Positions 15,889-22,877 of a stretch of 30,983 bases of DNA are shown here, piece by piece. The notes under the pieces are model-generated. The model saw nothing but the letters and a program-made list of their open reading frames with translations, made no database searches and was not told the DNA's origin. Origin of the DNA: a virus. The stretch lies in the IMG/VR virus record IMGVR_UViG_3300046328_000807, positions 1 to 30,983 of that record. One strand, 5' to 3'. The stretch's first letter is position 1, and the number at the start of each line of letters is the position of its first letter. Position numbers and translations under genes: made by a program.

Positions 15889-15931
15889 AACCACTAATTG
15901 AAATGTTTCTGAAATTCAATTAGTGGTTTTC
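15889..15931 (+). terminator. Rho-independent terminator of the L31 gene
   Basis: AAACCACTAATTGAA pairs perfectly over 15 bp with TTCAATTAGTGGTTT, with a short loop and a following T-run. It separates the L31 unit from the end of the leftward operon and probably works in both directions. Confidence 0.85.
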
Positions 15932-15934
15932 CCC

Positions 15935-16180
15935 TTATTCCTGCTCTACAAATTTAACGATTCCCAACCACTTAGCAAGGCTGATTAATTTTGTTTTATC
16001 TCCAAATTTATCAAAAAACCCTTTGCATCCTATTTTACCACCATCAATACTTGATTTGTGGCAGATGAAATAGGTGTTTTCATTCACGCATTCCTTTATT
16101 ATGTCTTTGGCTCTTTCGGAACTAACTATCCTGTTTTTCGATAGCAAACATTGGTCGCATTGTTCTTTGTATACTTTCAT
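15935..16180 (-). CDS. Cys-rich phage protein, probable zinc-binding
   Basis: This 81-residue protein has CDQC near residues 8-11, a further Cys at 31, FICHKSS, and C51 in a GCKGFF segment. The CxxC...C...CH pattern suggests zinc binding. Similar small proteins are common in accessory regions of Bacteroidota phages, without known function. It is the last gene of the leftward operon, 3 bp after the preceding gene. Confidence 0.55.
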   Translation of the reverse strand: MKVYKEQCDQCLLSKNRIVSSERAKDIIKECVNENTYFICHKSSIDGGKIGCKGFFDKFGDKTKLISLAKWLGIVKFVEQE

Positions 16181-16183
16181 AAT

Positions 16184-16450
16184 TTATCTGTTTGATTCCC
16201 CTATAAATATATTTTTCATCTCAATATCGCAATGTTCGCAAATATGCTTCATCCAAATACACACATAACCATCTCGCATAAAACAGGTAATGTAATCGTC
16301 AGAAAGTAAAAATTCAATAAGTTTTACAAACTCGTCCAATTGTGAGAAATGTGGCATAATACATACATCTGGAATGCCTTCTTCATTATTCTGCCTATGC
16401 CATTCAATGTTGTTTTCATTGATGAACTTGTAAAGCTCTAATTCGGTCAT
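16184..16450 (-). CDS. Hypothetical protein
   Basis: The start chosen is ATG 16450 (MTELELYKFINENNIEW), 4 bp after the preceding gene ends. An upstream in-frame start at 16510 would overlap that gene by 56 bp. It is 88 residues, alpha/beta, with a C-terminal CEHCD. It is not recognised. Its position in the leftward accessory operon points to a phage accessory role. Confidence 0.5.
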   Translation of the reverse strand: MTELELYKFINENNIEWHRQNNEEGIPDVCIMPHFSQLDEFVKLIEFLLSDDYITCFMRDGYVCIWMKHICEHCDIEMKNIFIGESNR

Positions 16451-16454
16451 AAAA

Positions 16455-16901
16455 TTAAATTTTGTTTGTGATATGGTGAGGAATCGCTCTGTTGTGATTG
16501 CATTCCACAAAGTCAGTCCAGGTTATTAGTTTGCCCTCGAAATAATGAGGGAAAAAGTCTCTCATATCTGCCCAATCCTGAAAACCGTCCTTACGGGCAA
16601 ATTCATTGAAAGGCTCTATCCCATCCATAGCCAATATAAGGTTATAGCCGTAATTCCCTCTCGAATCCATTATACATATAATGTCATTATCAAATTCGGT
16701 ATTTATGGTAATCAAATGAACCTCCGAAACAATCCCCTCCCCAAACTGGAAAGGAGATTGTTTCACGTTCCTTGGGTTTCCCTTCCAGAAATGTATCTTT
16801 TTGCCTACTGAAAATCGGTTGCCCTTGTCCTCCCTGATAGTCTGTTGTTTTGTGCCTCCGATAATCAGAGGAACAAATCTTTCTTTGAATGATAATATCA
16901 T
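16455..16901 (-). CDS. ASCH-like (PUA-fold) domain protein
   Basis: The 148 residues begin ILSFKERFVPLIIGGTKQQTIRED, then a VGKKIHFWKGNPRN segment. This K...I..G.K..TIR...R...G..I pattern is that of ASCH domains, which are PUA-like folds proposed to bind RNA or modified nucleic acids. Similar genes occur in many Bacteroidota phages. The C-terminus is DGF..W.DM..FF, also usual. It may act in nucleotide or RNA metabolism of the infected cell. Confidence 0.6.
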   Translation of the reverse strand: MILSFKERFVPLIIGGTKQQTIREDKGNRFSVGKKIHFWKGNPRNVKQSPFQFGEGIVSEVHLITINTEFDNDIICIMDSRGNYGYNLILAMDGIEPFNEFARKDGFQDWADMRDFFPHYFEGKLITWTDFVECNHNRAIPHHITNKI

Positions 16902-16905
16902 GGTT

Positions 16906-17109
16906 TTATTTATTCAATCTCTTGTTAATTAAATTTAATTCTTCGGTGAAAAACATCACTTGCTCTATATCATTTTTGATAGTATGGAAACCTATTGCCA
17001 TTTTCGTATAACGCACCCTGTTTATAAGTTGCTCATTTGTGCAACCCATAACAGTAGTGTAGGCGATTGAGTTTTTATAAGCTATCGTATTTGAGATTTC
17101 ATCTTTCAT
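16906..17109 (-). CDS. Small hypothetical protein
   Basis: This 67-residue helical protein overlaps the end of the methyltransferase gene by 4 bp (ATGA), so the two are translationally coupled. No family is recognised. It may be a partner of the methyltransferase, but only coupling supports this. Confidence 0.5.
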   Translation of the reverse strand: MKDEISNTIAYKNSIAYTTVMGCTNEQLINRVRYTKMAIGFHTIKNDIEQVMFFTEELNLINKRLNK

Positions 17110-17870
17110 AATTCAATCGTTATTTGTTTGTGTTTCTGTAAAAAATCCAGTTCAGGCTTTTTTATATGGGCCTGAAATCTTTCCACAGCATCGAAGAAAT
17201 GCCCTTTGTTTTTCTCTATGCCGGTAAACTTGAATCCACCCATCTCACAGGCAATGGCACTACTGCCACTACCTAAATTCGGGTCAAGTATTTTCATTCC
17301 TTCAGATGCAAAGTTTTTCAGCAGATACTGATACACTGCAACTGGCTTTTGTGTCGGATGGATTTTGGCTTCAGTATTTGCACCGCCCCTGCCTCCTTTT
17401 CTGAATAGCTTTGCAGGGTAATCGAAGGAAGTCCAAGCAAGTTCGATTTGGCTAAAATTTTCCCAAGGCTGTACCTTATCCCAACAAACGATACAGCGTG
17501 TTGGAGGCAGGGGAAAATAATTACCTCCCCAGATTATCTGATTTTTGGAGACCCTGAATAATTCCTCGAAATATTCAGGAGTAGGGATTTCATCATCCCA
17601 ATCAATATCCGATTTATTCAGTATCCTATTTTTAAGTTTACCACTTCCTCTATTTAACCTGCCTTTCATTTTCTGTGCGGTGGACATTGTTTTTCCTCTC
17701 TTTAAATTCTGTCCCATCTGCATATTGGGTGCATTGATACCGTAGGGAGGGTCCGCAATAACCAAATCAAATTCATTGTCATCAAAACCACGCATGACCT
17801 CCATATTGTCATCAAGGATGAACCTGGCATCGTGGTTAAGGAACTCTATTTCGTAATAATCATTACTCAT
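17106..17870 (-). CDS. DNA adenine or cytosine-N4 methyltransferase (beta-class order)
   Basis: The 254-residue protein has motif IV DPPY at residues 40-43 near the N-terminus, and motif I near the C-terminus as DPNLGSGS (196-203), an order typical of beta-class amino-methyltransferases. Motif I has Asn-Leu where most enzymes have Phe. HPTQKP (171-176) is motif X-like. It would transfer a methyl group from S-adenosylmethionine to an exocyclic amino group in DNA. No restriction enzyme gene is next to it, so it is probably an orphan enzyme protecting phage DNA or altering regulation. Confidence 0.8.
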   Translation of the reverse strand: MSNDYYEIEFLNHDARFILDDNMEVMRGFDDNEFDLVIADPPYGINAPNMQMGQNLKRGKTMSTAQKMKGRLNRGSGKLKNRILNKSDIDWDDEIPTPEYFEELFRVSKNQIIWGGNYFPLPPTRCIVCWDKVQPWENFSQIELAWTSFDYPAKLFRKGGRGGANTEAKIHPTQKPVAVYQYLLKNFASEGMKILDPNLGSGSSAIACEMGGFKFTGIEKNKGHFFDAVERFQAHIKKPELDFLQKHKQITIEL

Positions 17871-17874
17871 TTTT

Positions 17875-18537
17875 CTAATTTTCGGGATGATAACGTTTTT
17901 CCACTTCTACCTTAGCCTTTAAGTGCAGCGAACCTTTTTGATTTCTTTCCTCTATCGTTTTAGCTAGATTATCTATTCCAAAGATATTTTTCAAGGCTTC
18001 CAACTCCCCAATTGTCGAAAAACTGGCAATCAAATTATCTTCAAATACAGAGAAAAGACTTTCATAGTCTTTATCTTCAATGGCTTTTTCCAGCATTTCT
18101 TTGTATTCCAATGCGGTTGGGTTGTTTTCCCAAAACGCCTCAACCTCTTTTATTTTTTGTTCATAGATATTGCGATTCATCTTTTCCAATATCTGCATAT
18201 TCACACTATCTTCTTTCCTGTAGCTATCATAGATGGTTATTTTTTCAATGACCTCGTTTGCCTTTTTTATATAACCATCTGCTAATTTTTCTACTTGTCT
18301 TTGAATTGCTTCTTCTTTTTCCTTTTCTTCAAATGAAGATAAATACAGCATCCTTGCTTGTAGCACATCATCAATTGCCATTTTTACGTATTTCCCATTT
18401 TCGTCTTTTAAATAGTCCTCACTCCCTTCGTGTTTTAGGAAGAAAGTATTTTTACCAGCGTCAAGGAACTTTACTATACTACCCCCGATTATTCCAGGGG
18501 ATAATATTTTACTTTTTAAAATCTGTTCTTTTGTCAT
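17875..18537 (-). CDS. Coiled-coil hypothetical protein
   Basis: This 220-residue protein is highly charged and helical, with probable coiled coil about residues 70-155. The N-terminal part (IVKFLDAGKNTFFLKHEG) is beta-rich. No family is recognised. It lies between the methyltransferase (4 bp downstream) and a 105-residue unknown protein in the leftward operon. Confidence 0.5.
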   Translation of the reverse strand: MTKEQILKSKILSPGIIGGSIVKFLDAGKNTFFLKHEGSEDYLKDENGKYVKMAIDDVLQARMLYLSSFEEKEKEEAIQRQVEKLADGYIKKANEVIEKITIYDSYRKEDSVNMQILEKMNRNIYEQKIKEVEAFWENNPTALEYKEMLEKAIEDKDYESLFSVFEDNLIASFSTIGELEALKNIFGIDNLAKTIEERNQKGSLHLKAKVEVEKRYHPEN

Positions 18538-18549
18538 CGTTTTATTTGT

Positions 18550-18867
18550 TTATTGTAAAAATTGATTAATCTCCTCATCACTCTTTTTCGGTATCTCTGA
18601 AAAAACCGCCTGTATCACTTCTATATTGGCGGTGGTCTCATCAAAGCTACCCCCTGCCAACTCATCCCTGCCGTCCTGAAACACAATGTCGCAGATTTTG
18701 ACAAGTTCCGTCAAGAATCGTTTGGCAACGAATTTCAATGAATGCCTTAGAAGGTTGTTATCGTGCATATTGTCGATGCAGGAAATCAGCATCGAGCAAC
18801 AGGCAATCGCCAAAGCCATGTTCCTCTTTGAGTTCGGTATCGGTGTTTTTTTAGATGTTGTGAACAT
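18550..18867 (-). CDS. Hypothetical protein
   Basis: This 105-residue protein has a Met/Cys-containing helical core (MALAIACCSMLISCIDNMHDN) and an acidic C-terminus. It is not recognised. The hydrophobic stretch is short and contains charged residues nearby, so it is probably soluble. It lies 5 bp after the DUF3560-like gene. Confidence 0.45.
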   Translation of the reverse strand: MFTTSKKTPIPNSKRNMALAIACCSMLISCIDNMHDNNLLRHSLKFVAKRFLTELVKICDIVFQDGRDELAGGSFDETTANIEVIQAVFSEIPKKSDEEINQFLQ

Positions 18868-18872
18868 TGTTC

Positions 18873-19670
18873 CTATTGTTTTGTGTTATTCAACCATTTA
18901 TTTAATGCCTCCCCATACGCTTCCTCTCCACCTTCAAGACACCACCCACCTTCTGAATCGTACAATGATGGTTCTATCCATCCGTAATCCTCTTTTTTCG
19001 GTTCGGGCAATGGTTCGGGTTCAATGGTGTCAGCCCACAATATTTCAGCGGTTTTTAGGTTTTTCGCCATTTCGTTCACTTCTTTTTTTGCGTAGGGCAA
19101 AGAGAATGCGTGTTCCCGTCGGATAGTTCCATTTTTCAAACCTTCGTGTTTGCGTTTCGCCTGTTCCAGTTTGAATCCGTAATATTCCAAACTTTCAGGC
19201 ATTGACAGATTTATTGTGTCGGCTTTTTCCTCCCAGTACGAAACACGACTTTCGTATTCGTCCGCAATTTTTGAAAATTCCACCGATTTTGCCATCCTGT
19301 TATGGTTTCTTTCGATTAAAGCCCTGTGGCGTTTTTCGCTGTGATGCCCTATTTTGATTGGTTCGGCTAATGAAAGAAAATCCTTACCCTCGTTCGATGC
19401 CTCCCAATACGCATTGCTTTTTTTCTCGGCGTTTCGGCTTGCGTTTTGAAGCCTTTCCGCTTTCTTTTTTGCCCATTCCTGCACGTTGAATCCATCGGCT
19501 CTGACAATGGAATAGTAGTAGAACCCGTCTTTCTCCGATACAAGGTTGAAAACGATGCACTCGTTTTCTTTGCCGTATTTTGTGGTGACCAATATGGTAG
19601 CCCCTCTTTCGTGTTTTTCAGTGCATTTTGCCACAAAGACATTGGGGCAGTATTTTGCGTATGTATTCAT
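18873..19670 (-). CDS. DUF3560-like protein
   Basis: The 265-residue protein contains RLQNASRNAEKKSNAYWEAS followed by EPIKIGHHSEKRHRALIERN and a long helical stretch. The IKIGHHSEKRHR core is the signature of DUF3560 proteins, which occur in plasmids and phages with no agreed function. The N-terminal about 65 residues form a separate beta-rich domain. The C-terminal is acidic and Trp-rich. Its start overlaps the HNH gene's stop (ATGA), so it is co-translated with the HNH enzyme and retron. Confidence 0.6.
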   Translation of the reverse strand: MNTYAKYCPNVFVAKCTEKHERGATILVTTKYGKENECIVFNLVSEKDGFYYYSIVRADGFNVQEWAKKKAERLQNASRNAEKKSNAYWEASNEGKDFLSLAEPIKIGHHSEKRHRALIERNHNRMAKSVEFSKIADEYESRVSYWEEKADTINLSMPESLEYYGFKLEQAKRKHEGLKNGTIRREHAFSLPYAKKEVNEMAKNLKTAEILWADTIEPEPLPEPKKEDYGWIEPSLYDSEGGWCLEGGEEAYGEALNKWLNNTKQ

Positions 19671-20032
19671 TTTGATTGATTGTTAAAAATCCCTAATTGT
19701 TCCCTTCTGTTTTTTCCGTACTTTCTGCTGTATGCATGCATTTTGCCATCGTGTTTGAGGTGGCATCTCTGGCAGAATGCTTTGAGGTTGCTGAAACGGT
19801 TATTCCTTATGTCTTGGTCGAGGTGTGCGATGGTCAGCACTATTTTGATGTGCTTTTTACCTGCGAAATCGGATTGGAAAGCATTACACTCGACCAAATC
19901 CCCTACCTCGTTGCGGTATCCAGTTTTGTAGTTTTCCACTCCGCAATTCTCGCACTTATGACCTGCACGTTTCAGGATAAGTCTGCGTATCAACGTCCAT
20001 TTGGGGTGGTATAGTTTGTAATCTATCGGCAT
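19667..20032 (-). CDS. HNH endonuclease
   Basis: This 121-residue protein carries a complete HNH domain: zinc-binding C27-x2-C30 and C87-x2-C90, and the nuclease triad as H70 (TIAHLDQD), N82 and H91 (CHLKHD). The start (MPIDYKLYHPKWTLIRR) is 5 bp after the retron RT stop, and the stop overlaps the DUF3560 gene start by 4 bp, so it is co-expressed with both. Similar enzymes are common in Bacteroidota phages as free-standing nucleases, possibly in packaging or homing. Here it could also be the retron effector. Confidence 0.8.
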   Translation of the reverse strand: MPIDYKLYHPKWTLIRRLILKRAGHKCENCGVENYKTGYRNEVGDLVECNAFQSDFAGKKHIKIVLTIAHLDQDIRNNRFSNLKAFCQRCHLKHDGKMHAYSRKYGKNRREQLGIFNNQSK

Positions 20033-20037
20033 AGGTT

Positions 20038-21078
20038 TTATTTAGTTAAAAGGTTTTGAAAATAGGCGTTGTCGAATACCATCTTGCTGACGGCTTTCCC
20101 TGCATTCTTGCTTTTGAGTAGTGCTTTAACCAATTCTATATCCTGATTTTCAGACCCATCCAATTCAAATGTGCCTGAAAGCCACAATTTTGTTATTTCG
20201 GCAATCTGCTCTTTGTTGAATTTTCGAGGTGGGTTAAGTACGTTTTCGATATAGTTCGACATACTTTGATGGGCAAAGTTTTTGCTTTCAGGGTTTTTAC
20301 CTGCATTGTGTTCTATTGCCCTTGCTTTTTTCCTCAATCTTTTTGGGATTGAAATACCCTCGTCAACAGCAAGACCGCAAATAATCCTGTTCCCCTGTTT
20401 TTTCGACATTACCTCTGTCTTTGATTCATTGATGGTGAATCCTGATTTATTGACCAATTCCGTGACAACTGAAATAATCCTGCTGTGAAATTCCTTGTCT
20501 TCGTTATTGGTAGATATGGTAATGTCATCGCTGTACCTTGAATATGAAACCTCGTTATCCAGTTGCTTTAGACTTTCAAAAAGCAATGAATCAATTTCCG
20601 CAAAAACGATATTCGATATTGCAGGGCTTGTCGGCAACCCCTGGCCCGAAACCATTTTTTTATTCAATTTCACAAAGCAGTTGTCTTTGATGAATCTTGC
20701 AATCGTTATCGGTATCTCAATTATTTTTAGTGCCGTGTTGCCATACATGGCTTTTATGAAAACATCTATATCGGGATGTAGGTATTCCCTGCTTTCCTCC
20801 GAAAAATATCTGCAATTGTCTATTTTTTCAAAATCAATCGAATGGAAAAAGTCTTTCAAATCCATTTTGATTGATATTTTCTTGTTTACATGGGTTTCCG
20901 CATTGGTATAGGTGTTCCTTCCTATGATATAGGCGTGTGCGTGTTCACAGAAAACATCCTGCAACTGCGACAAAACAAGGGAGTTTATCCGTCTAAGCCT
21001 TCTTTTTTGAAGTTTATCACAATCAAAGACTATCCGTTTTGAACCGTCTTTTTTACGGATGATTATTTTTTTTATCAT
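20038..21078 (-). CDS. Retron reverse transcriptase
   Basis: This 346-residue RT reads: KKDGSKRIVF (RT1-like), N59-A-E-T-H63 (the retron NAxxH motif), DLKDFF (73-78), GQGLPTSP (145-152), the catalytic YSDD at 182-185 (Ser where most retrons have Ala), then TEVMSKKQGNRIICGLAV, whose ICGL (233-236) stands where retrons have VTG. It would make a branched RNA-DNA hybrid (msDNA) from the RNA encoded just upstream. No maturase or protease domain is fused to it. It lacks the DGR pattern. It precedes the HNH gene by 5 bp. No effector domain is fused; the tail (about residues 280-346) is helical. Confidence 0.88.
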   Translation of the reverse strand: MIKKIIIRKKDGSKRIVFDCDKLQKRRLRRINSLVLSQLQDVFCEHAHAYIIGRNTYTNAETHVNKKISIKMDLKDFFHSIDFEKIDNCRYFSEESREYLHPDIDVFIKAMYGNTALKIIEIPITIARFIKDNCFVKLNKKMVSGQGLPTSPAISNIVFAEIDSLLFESLKQLDNEVSYSRYSDDITISTNNEDKEFHSRIISVVTELVNKSGFTINESKTEVMSKKQGNRIICGLAVDEGISIPKRLRKKARAIEHNAGKNPESKNFAHQSMSNYIENVLNPPRKFNKEQIAEITKLWLSGTFELDGSENQDIELVKALLKSKNAGKAVSKMVFDNAYFQNLLTK

Positions 21079-21091
21079 ATTTTTTTTCTTT

Positions 21092-21322
21092 GGTTGATAA
21101 TGCCAAAGTTGCTATCAGTTGCCCAATAACAACTTGGTGTATCAAAAACTACAATGAGCGTGCGAAATTGTAGTTTATTTCACTACTCATAATCCTAAAA
21201 TAATACAAGCCGAAACAACCTGTGTAATAGTGGCAGGTGTTGCACCTGCATAATAGTAAATCTCGTTACTACTGCGGACTTTCATTCAAGGGTACTAATC
21301 CCGAACTTACACTATCATATCC
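21092..21322 (-). ncRNA. Retron msr-msd non-coding RNA (candidate)
   Basis: The 244-nt gap between the HTH gene and the RT is non-coding but rich in pairing, read 5' to 3' on the minus strand. The ends TGATAGTGT (21309-21317) and GCATTATCA (21095-21103) form a 9-bp a1/a2 stem with G-U pairs. Next come a GGG/CCC hairpin (21285-21305), TAGTAA/TTACTA (21254-21271), GCAGGTG/CACCTGC (21233-21249), and ACAGG-TTGTTTCGG-CTTGT (21205-21223), whose loop equals that of the Ec86 msr. Then come a 10-bp stem AAACTACAAT (21146-21176) and a 13-bp stem starting CCAAGTTG (21103-21137), the likely msd. The branching G could be at 21306. It was folded by eye. Confidence 0.7.
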
Positions 21323-21643
21323 CTAAACCGCCTGATTAATGAACCTCTCTTTTTCCGCTTTCAAGTCTTCCATCTCATAGAGTAGGCTACCACCGACACG
21401 GACAAACGGAACACGCTTTTTGCCTTTGGGTTTGTCGATTCCTTTTTCGTAGGAAATCGTACCCATTTGTGAGTATGAAAGCCCCAAATATTGTGAGGCT
21501 TTCAACCTGTTCATTTTTTTCTTTGAGTTCCCTAAAAGGGCAATCTCTCCTCTTAGCAGGTGTATCTCGTGCATCATTTCGGCTTTCATCTGATTGAACT
21601 CTGAAACGAACGCACCTACTGTTAAAATATCACTTGGATTCAT
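21323..21643 (-). CDS. Helix-turn-helix protein, excisionase-like
   Basis: This 106-residue protein has a helical N-terminus (about 1-40) and then KASQYLGLSYSQMGTISYEKG, with KRVPFVRVGGSLLYEMEDLK. That pattern (x-x-YLG-S...G..PF.R.G....Y...DL) is typical of MerR-like helix-turn-helix/excisionase proteins. It may regulate excision with the integrase, or repress its operon. It is 14 bp inside the preceding gene, and the retron RNA follows at once. Confidence 0.6.
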   Translation of the reverse strand: MNPSDILTVGAFVSEFNQMKAEMMHEIHLLRGEIALLGNSKKKMNRLKASQYLGLSYSQMGTISYEKGIDKPKGKKRVPFVRVGGSLLYEMEDLKAEKERFINQAV

Positions 21644-21821
21644 TATTGTCTTGGGTTTTGATTTGTATTAATTGTACTCGTTTTTTCTGCCACAGGATGC
21701 CTTCCAAGAACGCCAGTCTAGCCAGTGTTTTTTCGTTTTCCCTCCGCAAAAAGTCCTGATTTTCGGAGTATTGCAGGGCTGATTCACGCTCCTCCGTACT
21801 CCATTTTTTAGGGTGTTTCAT
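21630..21821 (-). CDS. Small hypothetical protein
   Basis: This 63-residue charged, helical protein overlaps the HTH gene by 14 bp and follows the Cys-rich gene by 3 bp. No family is recognised. Confidence 0.45.
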   Translation of the reverse strand: MKHPKKWSTEERESALQYSENQDFLRRENEKTLARLAFLEGILWQKKRVQLIQIKTQDNNESK

Positions 21822-21824
21822 TGG

Positions 21825-22316
21825 TTAATCTGTATAAGCAATGTATTCAAAACTGTAACTTTGTTCGTCAATCCTTGAAACCCAACGCCCTCCAAATGTT
21901 CCTATGACTTTAGGCAATATTGATTGACACGTTTCGCTCCCCTTTGGGAAAACACCCATTATCCTCATCGAAAAATGTGTGTGCGATTGACTATGTATTT
22001 CCAATTTATCGGCAGGGATTTCACCACGAAATTTTTTCCAAAACAGTCTATCTTTCTCATCACGCTCTTTTCTTTGCTGTTCATAGTAAGCCTCGTTTTT
22101 TTTATATGCTTCAGATTGCACCCTGTCATATTCTCGTTGTTCTTCTTTGGCATCCCATCCACATTCTTCACAGTAAGCATTTTGCTCGGTGCAATAACCA
22201 CACGGAGGATTTATATGGCAGGAACAACTTCCTTCTTTTTCTATTTCCTGAATAATGCCTGTGCATCCTTCCCTATTGCAGGTTTCACCTTCCAAATATC
22301 CTTCTTCTATATTCAT
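21825..22316 (-). CDS. Cys-rich hypothetical protein, probable zinc-binding
   Basis: The 163-residue protein has seven cysteines within its first 60 residues, in patterns C-x4-C, C-x-C, C-x2-C, then C-x2-C, suggesting two zinc knuckles. The rest has a charged helix and a beta-rich C-terminus. No family is recognised. It is part of the leftward operon and follows the DUF2693-like gene after 49 bp containing a hairpin. Confidence 0.5.
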   Translation of the reverse strand: MNIEEGYLEGETCNREGCTGIIQEIEKEGSCSCHINPPCGYCTEQNAYCEECGWDAKEEQREYDRVQSEAYKKNEAYYEQQRKERDEKDRLFWKKFRGEIPADKLEIHSQSHTHFSMRIMGVFPKGSETCQSILPKVIGTFGGRWVSRIDEQSYSFEYIAYTD

Positions 22317-22329
22317 ATAGGTTTATTTT

Positions 22330-22357
22330 AACCCCTACTTTCGCAGGGGTAGGTTTA
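22330..22357 (-). terminator. Hairpin between leftward genes, weak terminator or attenuator
   Basis: ACCCCT and AGGGGT pair around an 8-base loop. On the minus strand the stem is followed by TAAAATAAA rather than a clean T-run. It may attenuate the leftward operon. Confidence 0.4.
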
Positions 22358-22365
22358 GTTTGCTA

Positions 22366-22698
22366 TTAATTGATTGCTAATTTTTTGATTTCTGATTTGG
22401 TAAGCACCCTGTATTGGTGTTCCGCTTCTGCCTTCATACTTCTCCACTCATTGTCTAAGAGCGAGAAAAAGGTTACCACGGATTCGGATGATTTGCCGTT
22501 CCCTTTAGGCATTGCCAGTTGGGGGATTGCATCCTGTTTTTTTGTGGCGTATTTGGTGCTTAGTTCACCGTTCGCCTTGATAAAGGTAAGTTCTACCACT
22601 TCATTTCTTAGAGCCTCTTTCACGCTTGCGTAAACCTTTGGTTTCGCTGTGAAGAATGATTTTACAAATTCGATTACCAGTTTCGTTACTTTTCTCAT
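22366..22698 (-). CDS. SH3-barrel protein of DUF2693 (WYL_2) type
   Basis: In this 110-residue protein the pattern VVELTFIKANGELSTKYATKK, then IPQL...K...SVVTFFSLLDNEWRS and the final VLTKSEI match the DUF2693 family of small SH3-like barrels found in Bacteroidota phages: FTKKNG.....CT......IP..........VYD.E...WRS. The family's function is unknown. It is the first gene of the leftward operon, behind a TATATTTG promoter that overlaps an operator-like palindrome. Confidence 0.6.
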   Translation of the reverse strand: MRKVTKLVIEFVKSFFTAKPKVYASVKEALRNEVVELTFIKANGELSTKYATKKQDAIPQLAMPKGNGKSSESVVTFFSLLDNEWRSMKAEAEHQYRVLTKSEIKKLAIN

Positions 22699-22738
22699 TT
22701 CGTTATTCGTTTATGTTTTCGTTATATTTAATTATACG

Positions 22739-22771
22739 CAAATATAGTTGGAAAGTTTGAATTATTGCAAA
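22739..22771 (-). promoter_or_regulatory. Leftward promoter of the accessory operon
   Basis: On the minus strand, TTTG (22768-22771), 21 bp, then TATATTTG (22739-22746). The TSS would be near 22732, about 34 bp before the first gene. Confidence 0.65.
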
Positions 22772-22775
22772 CTTT
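22752..22775. promoter_or_regulatory. Palindromic operator over the leftward promoter
   Basis: AAAGTTTG and CAAACTTT form a perfect 8-bp inverted repeat over 8 bp of spacer, between the -33 and -7 boxes of the leftward promoter. A bound regulator would block it. Confidence 0.6.
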
Positions 22776-22790
22776 TTTCATTTATTTTTC

Positions 22791-22823
22791 AATAGTTTGA
22801 AATATAATGTAAAATAGTTTGAA
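22791..22823 (+). repeat. Paired direct repeat AATAGTTTGAA
   Basis: Exact copies lie at 22791-22801 and 22813-22823, 22 bp apart (two helical turns). The second covers the -33 box of the rightward promoter. Confidence 0.55.
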
Positions 22824-22848
22824 TTTTAATTAAATTTAACTACATTTG
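22818..22848 (+). promoter_or_regulatory. Rightward promoter of the small-gene operon
   Basis: TTTG (22818-22821), exactly 19 bp, then TACATTTG (22841-22848) matches the Bacteroidota consensus fully. It drives the three genes 22878-23918. Confidence 0.75.
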
Positions 22849-22877
22849 TACATCATAAACATAAACGATGTAACGAA

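Noticed and set aside
16451-16510. Longer start for the 16184-16450 gene
   Set aside because: It would overlap the ASCH gene by 56 bp, whereas ATG 16450 follows that gene by 4 bp.
17106-17870. Restriction-modification system
   Set aside because: No restriction endonuclease gene is next to the methyltransferase; the HNH gene is about 1.8 kb away and linked to the retron instead.
20038-21322. Diversity-generating retroelement
   Set aside because: The RT has retron motifs (NAxxH, GLPTSP) and no template/variable repeat pair was seen near the RT or in the fibre gene at 26824-28488.
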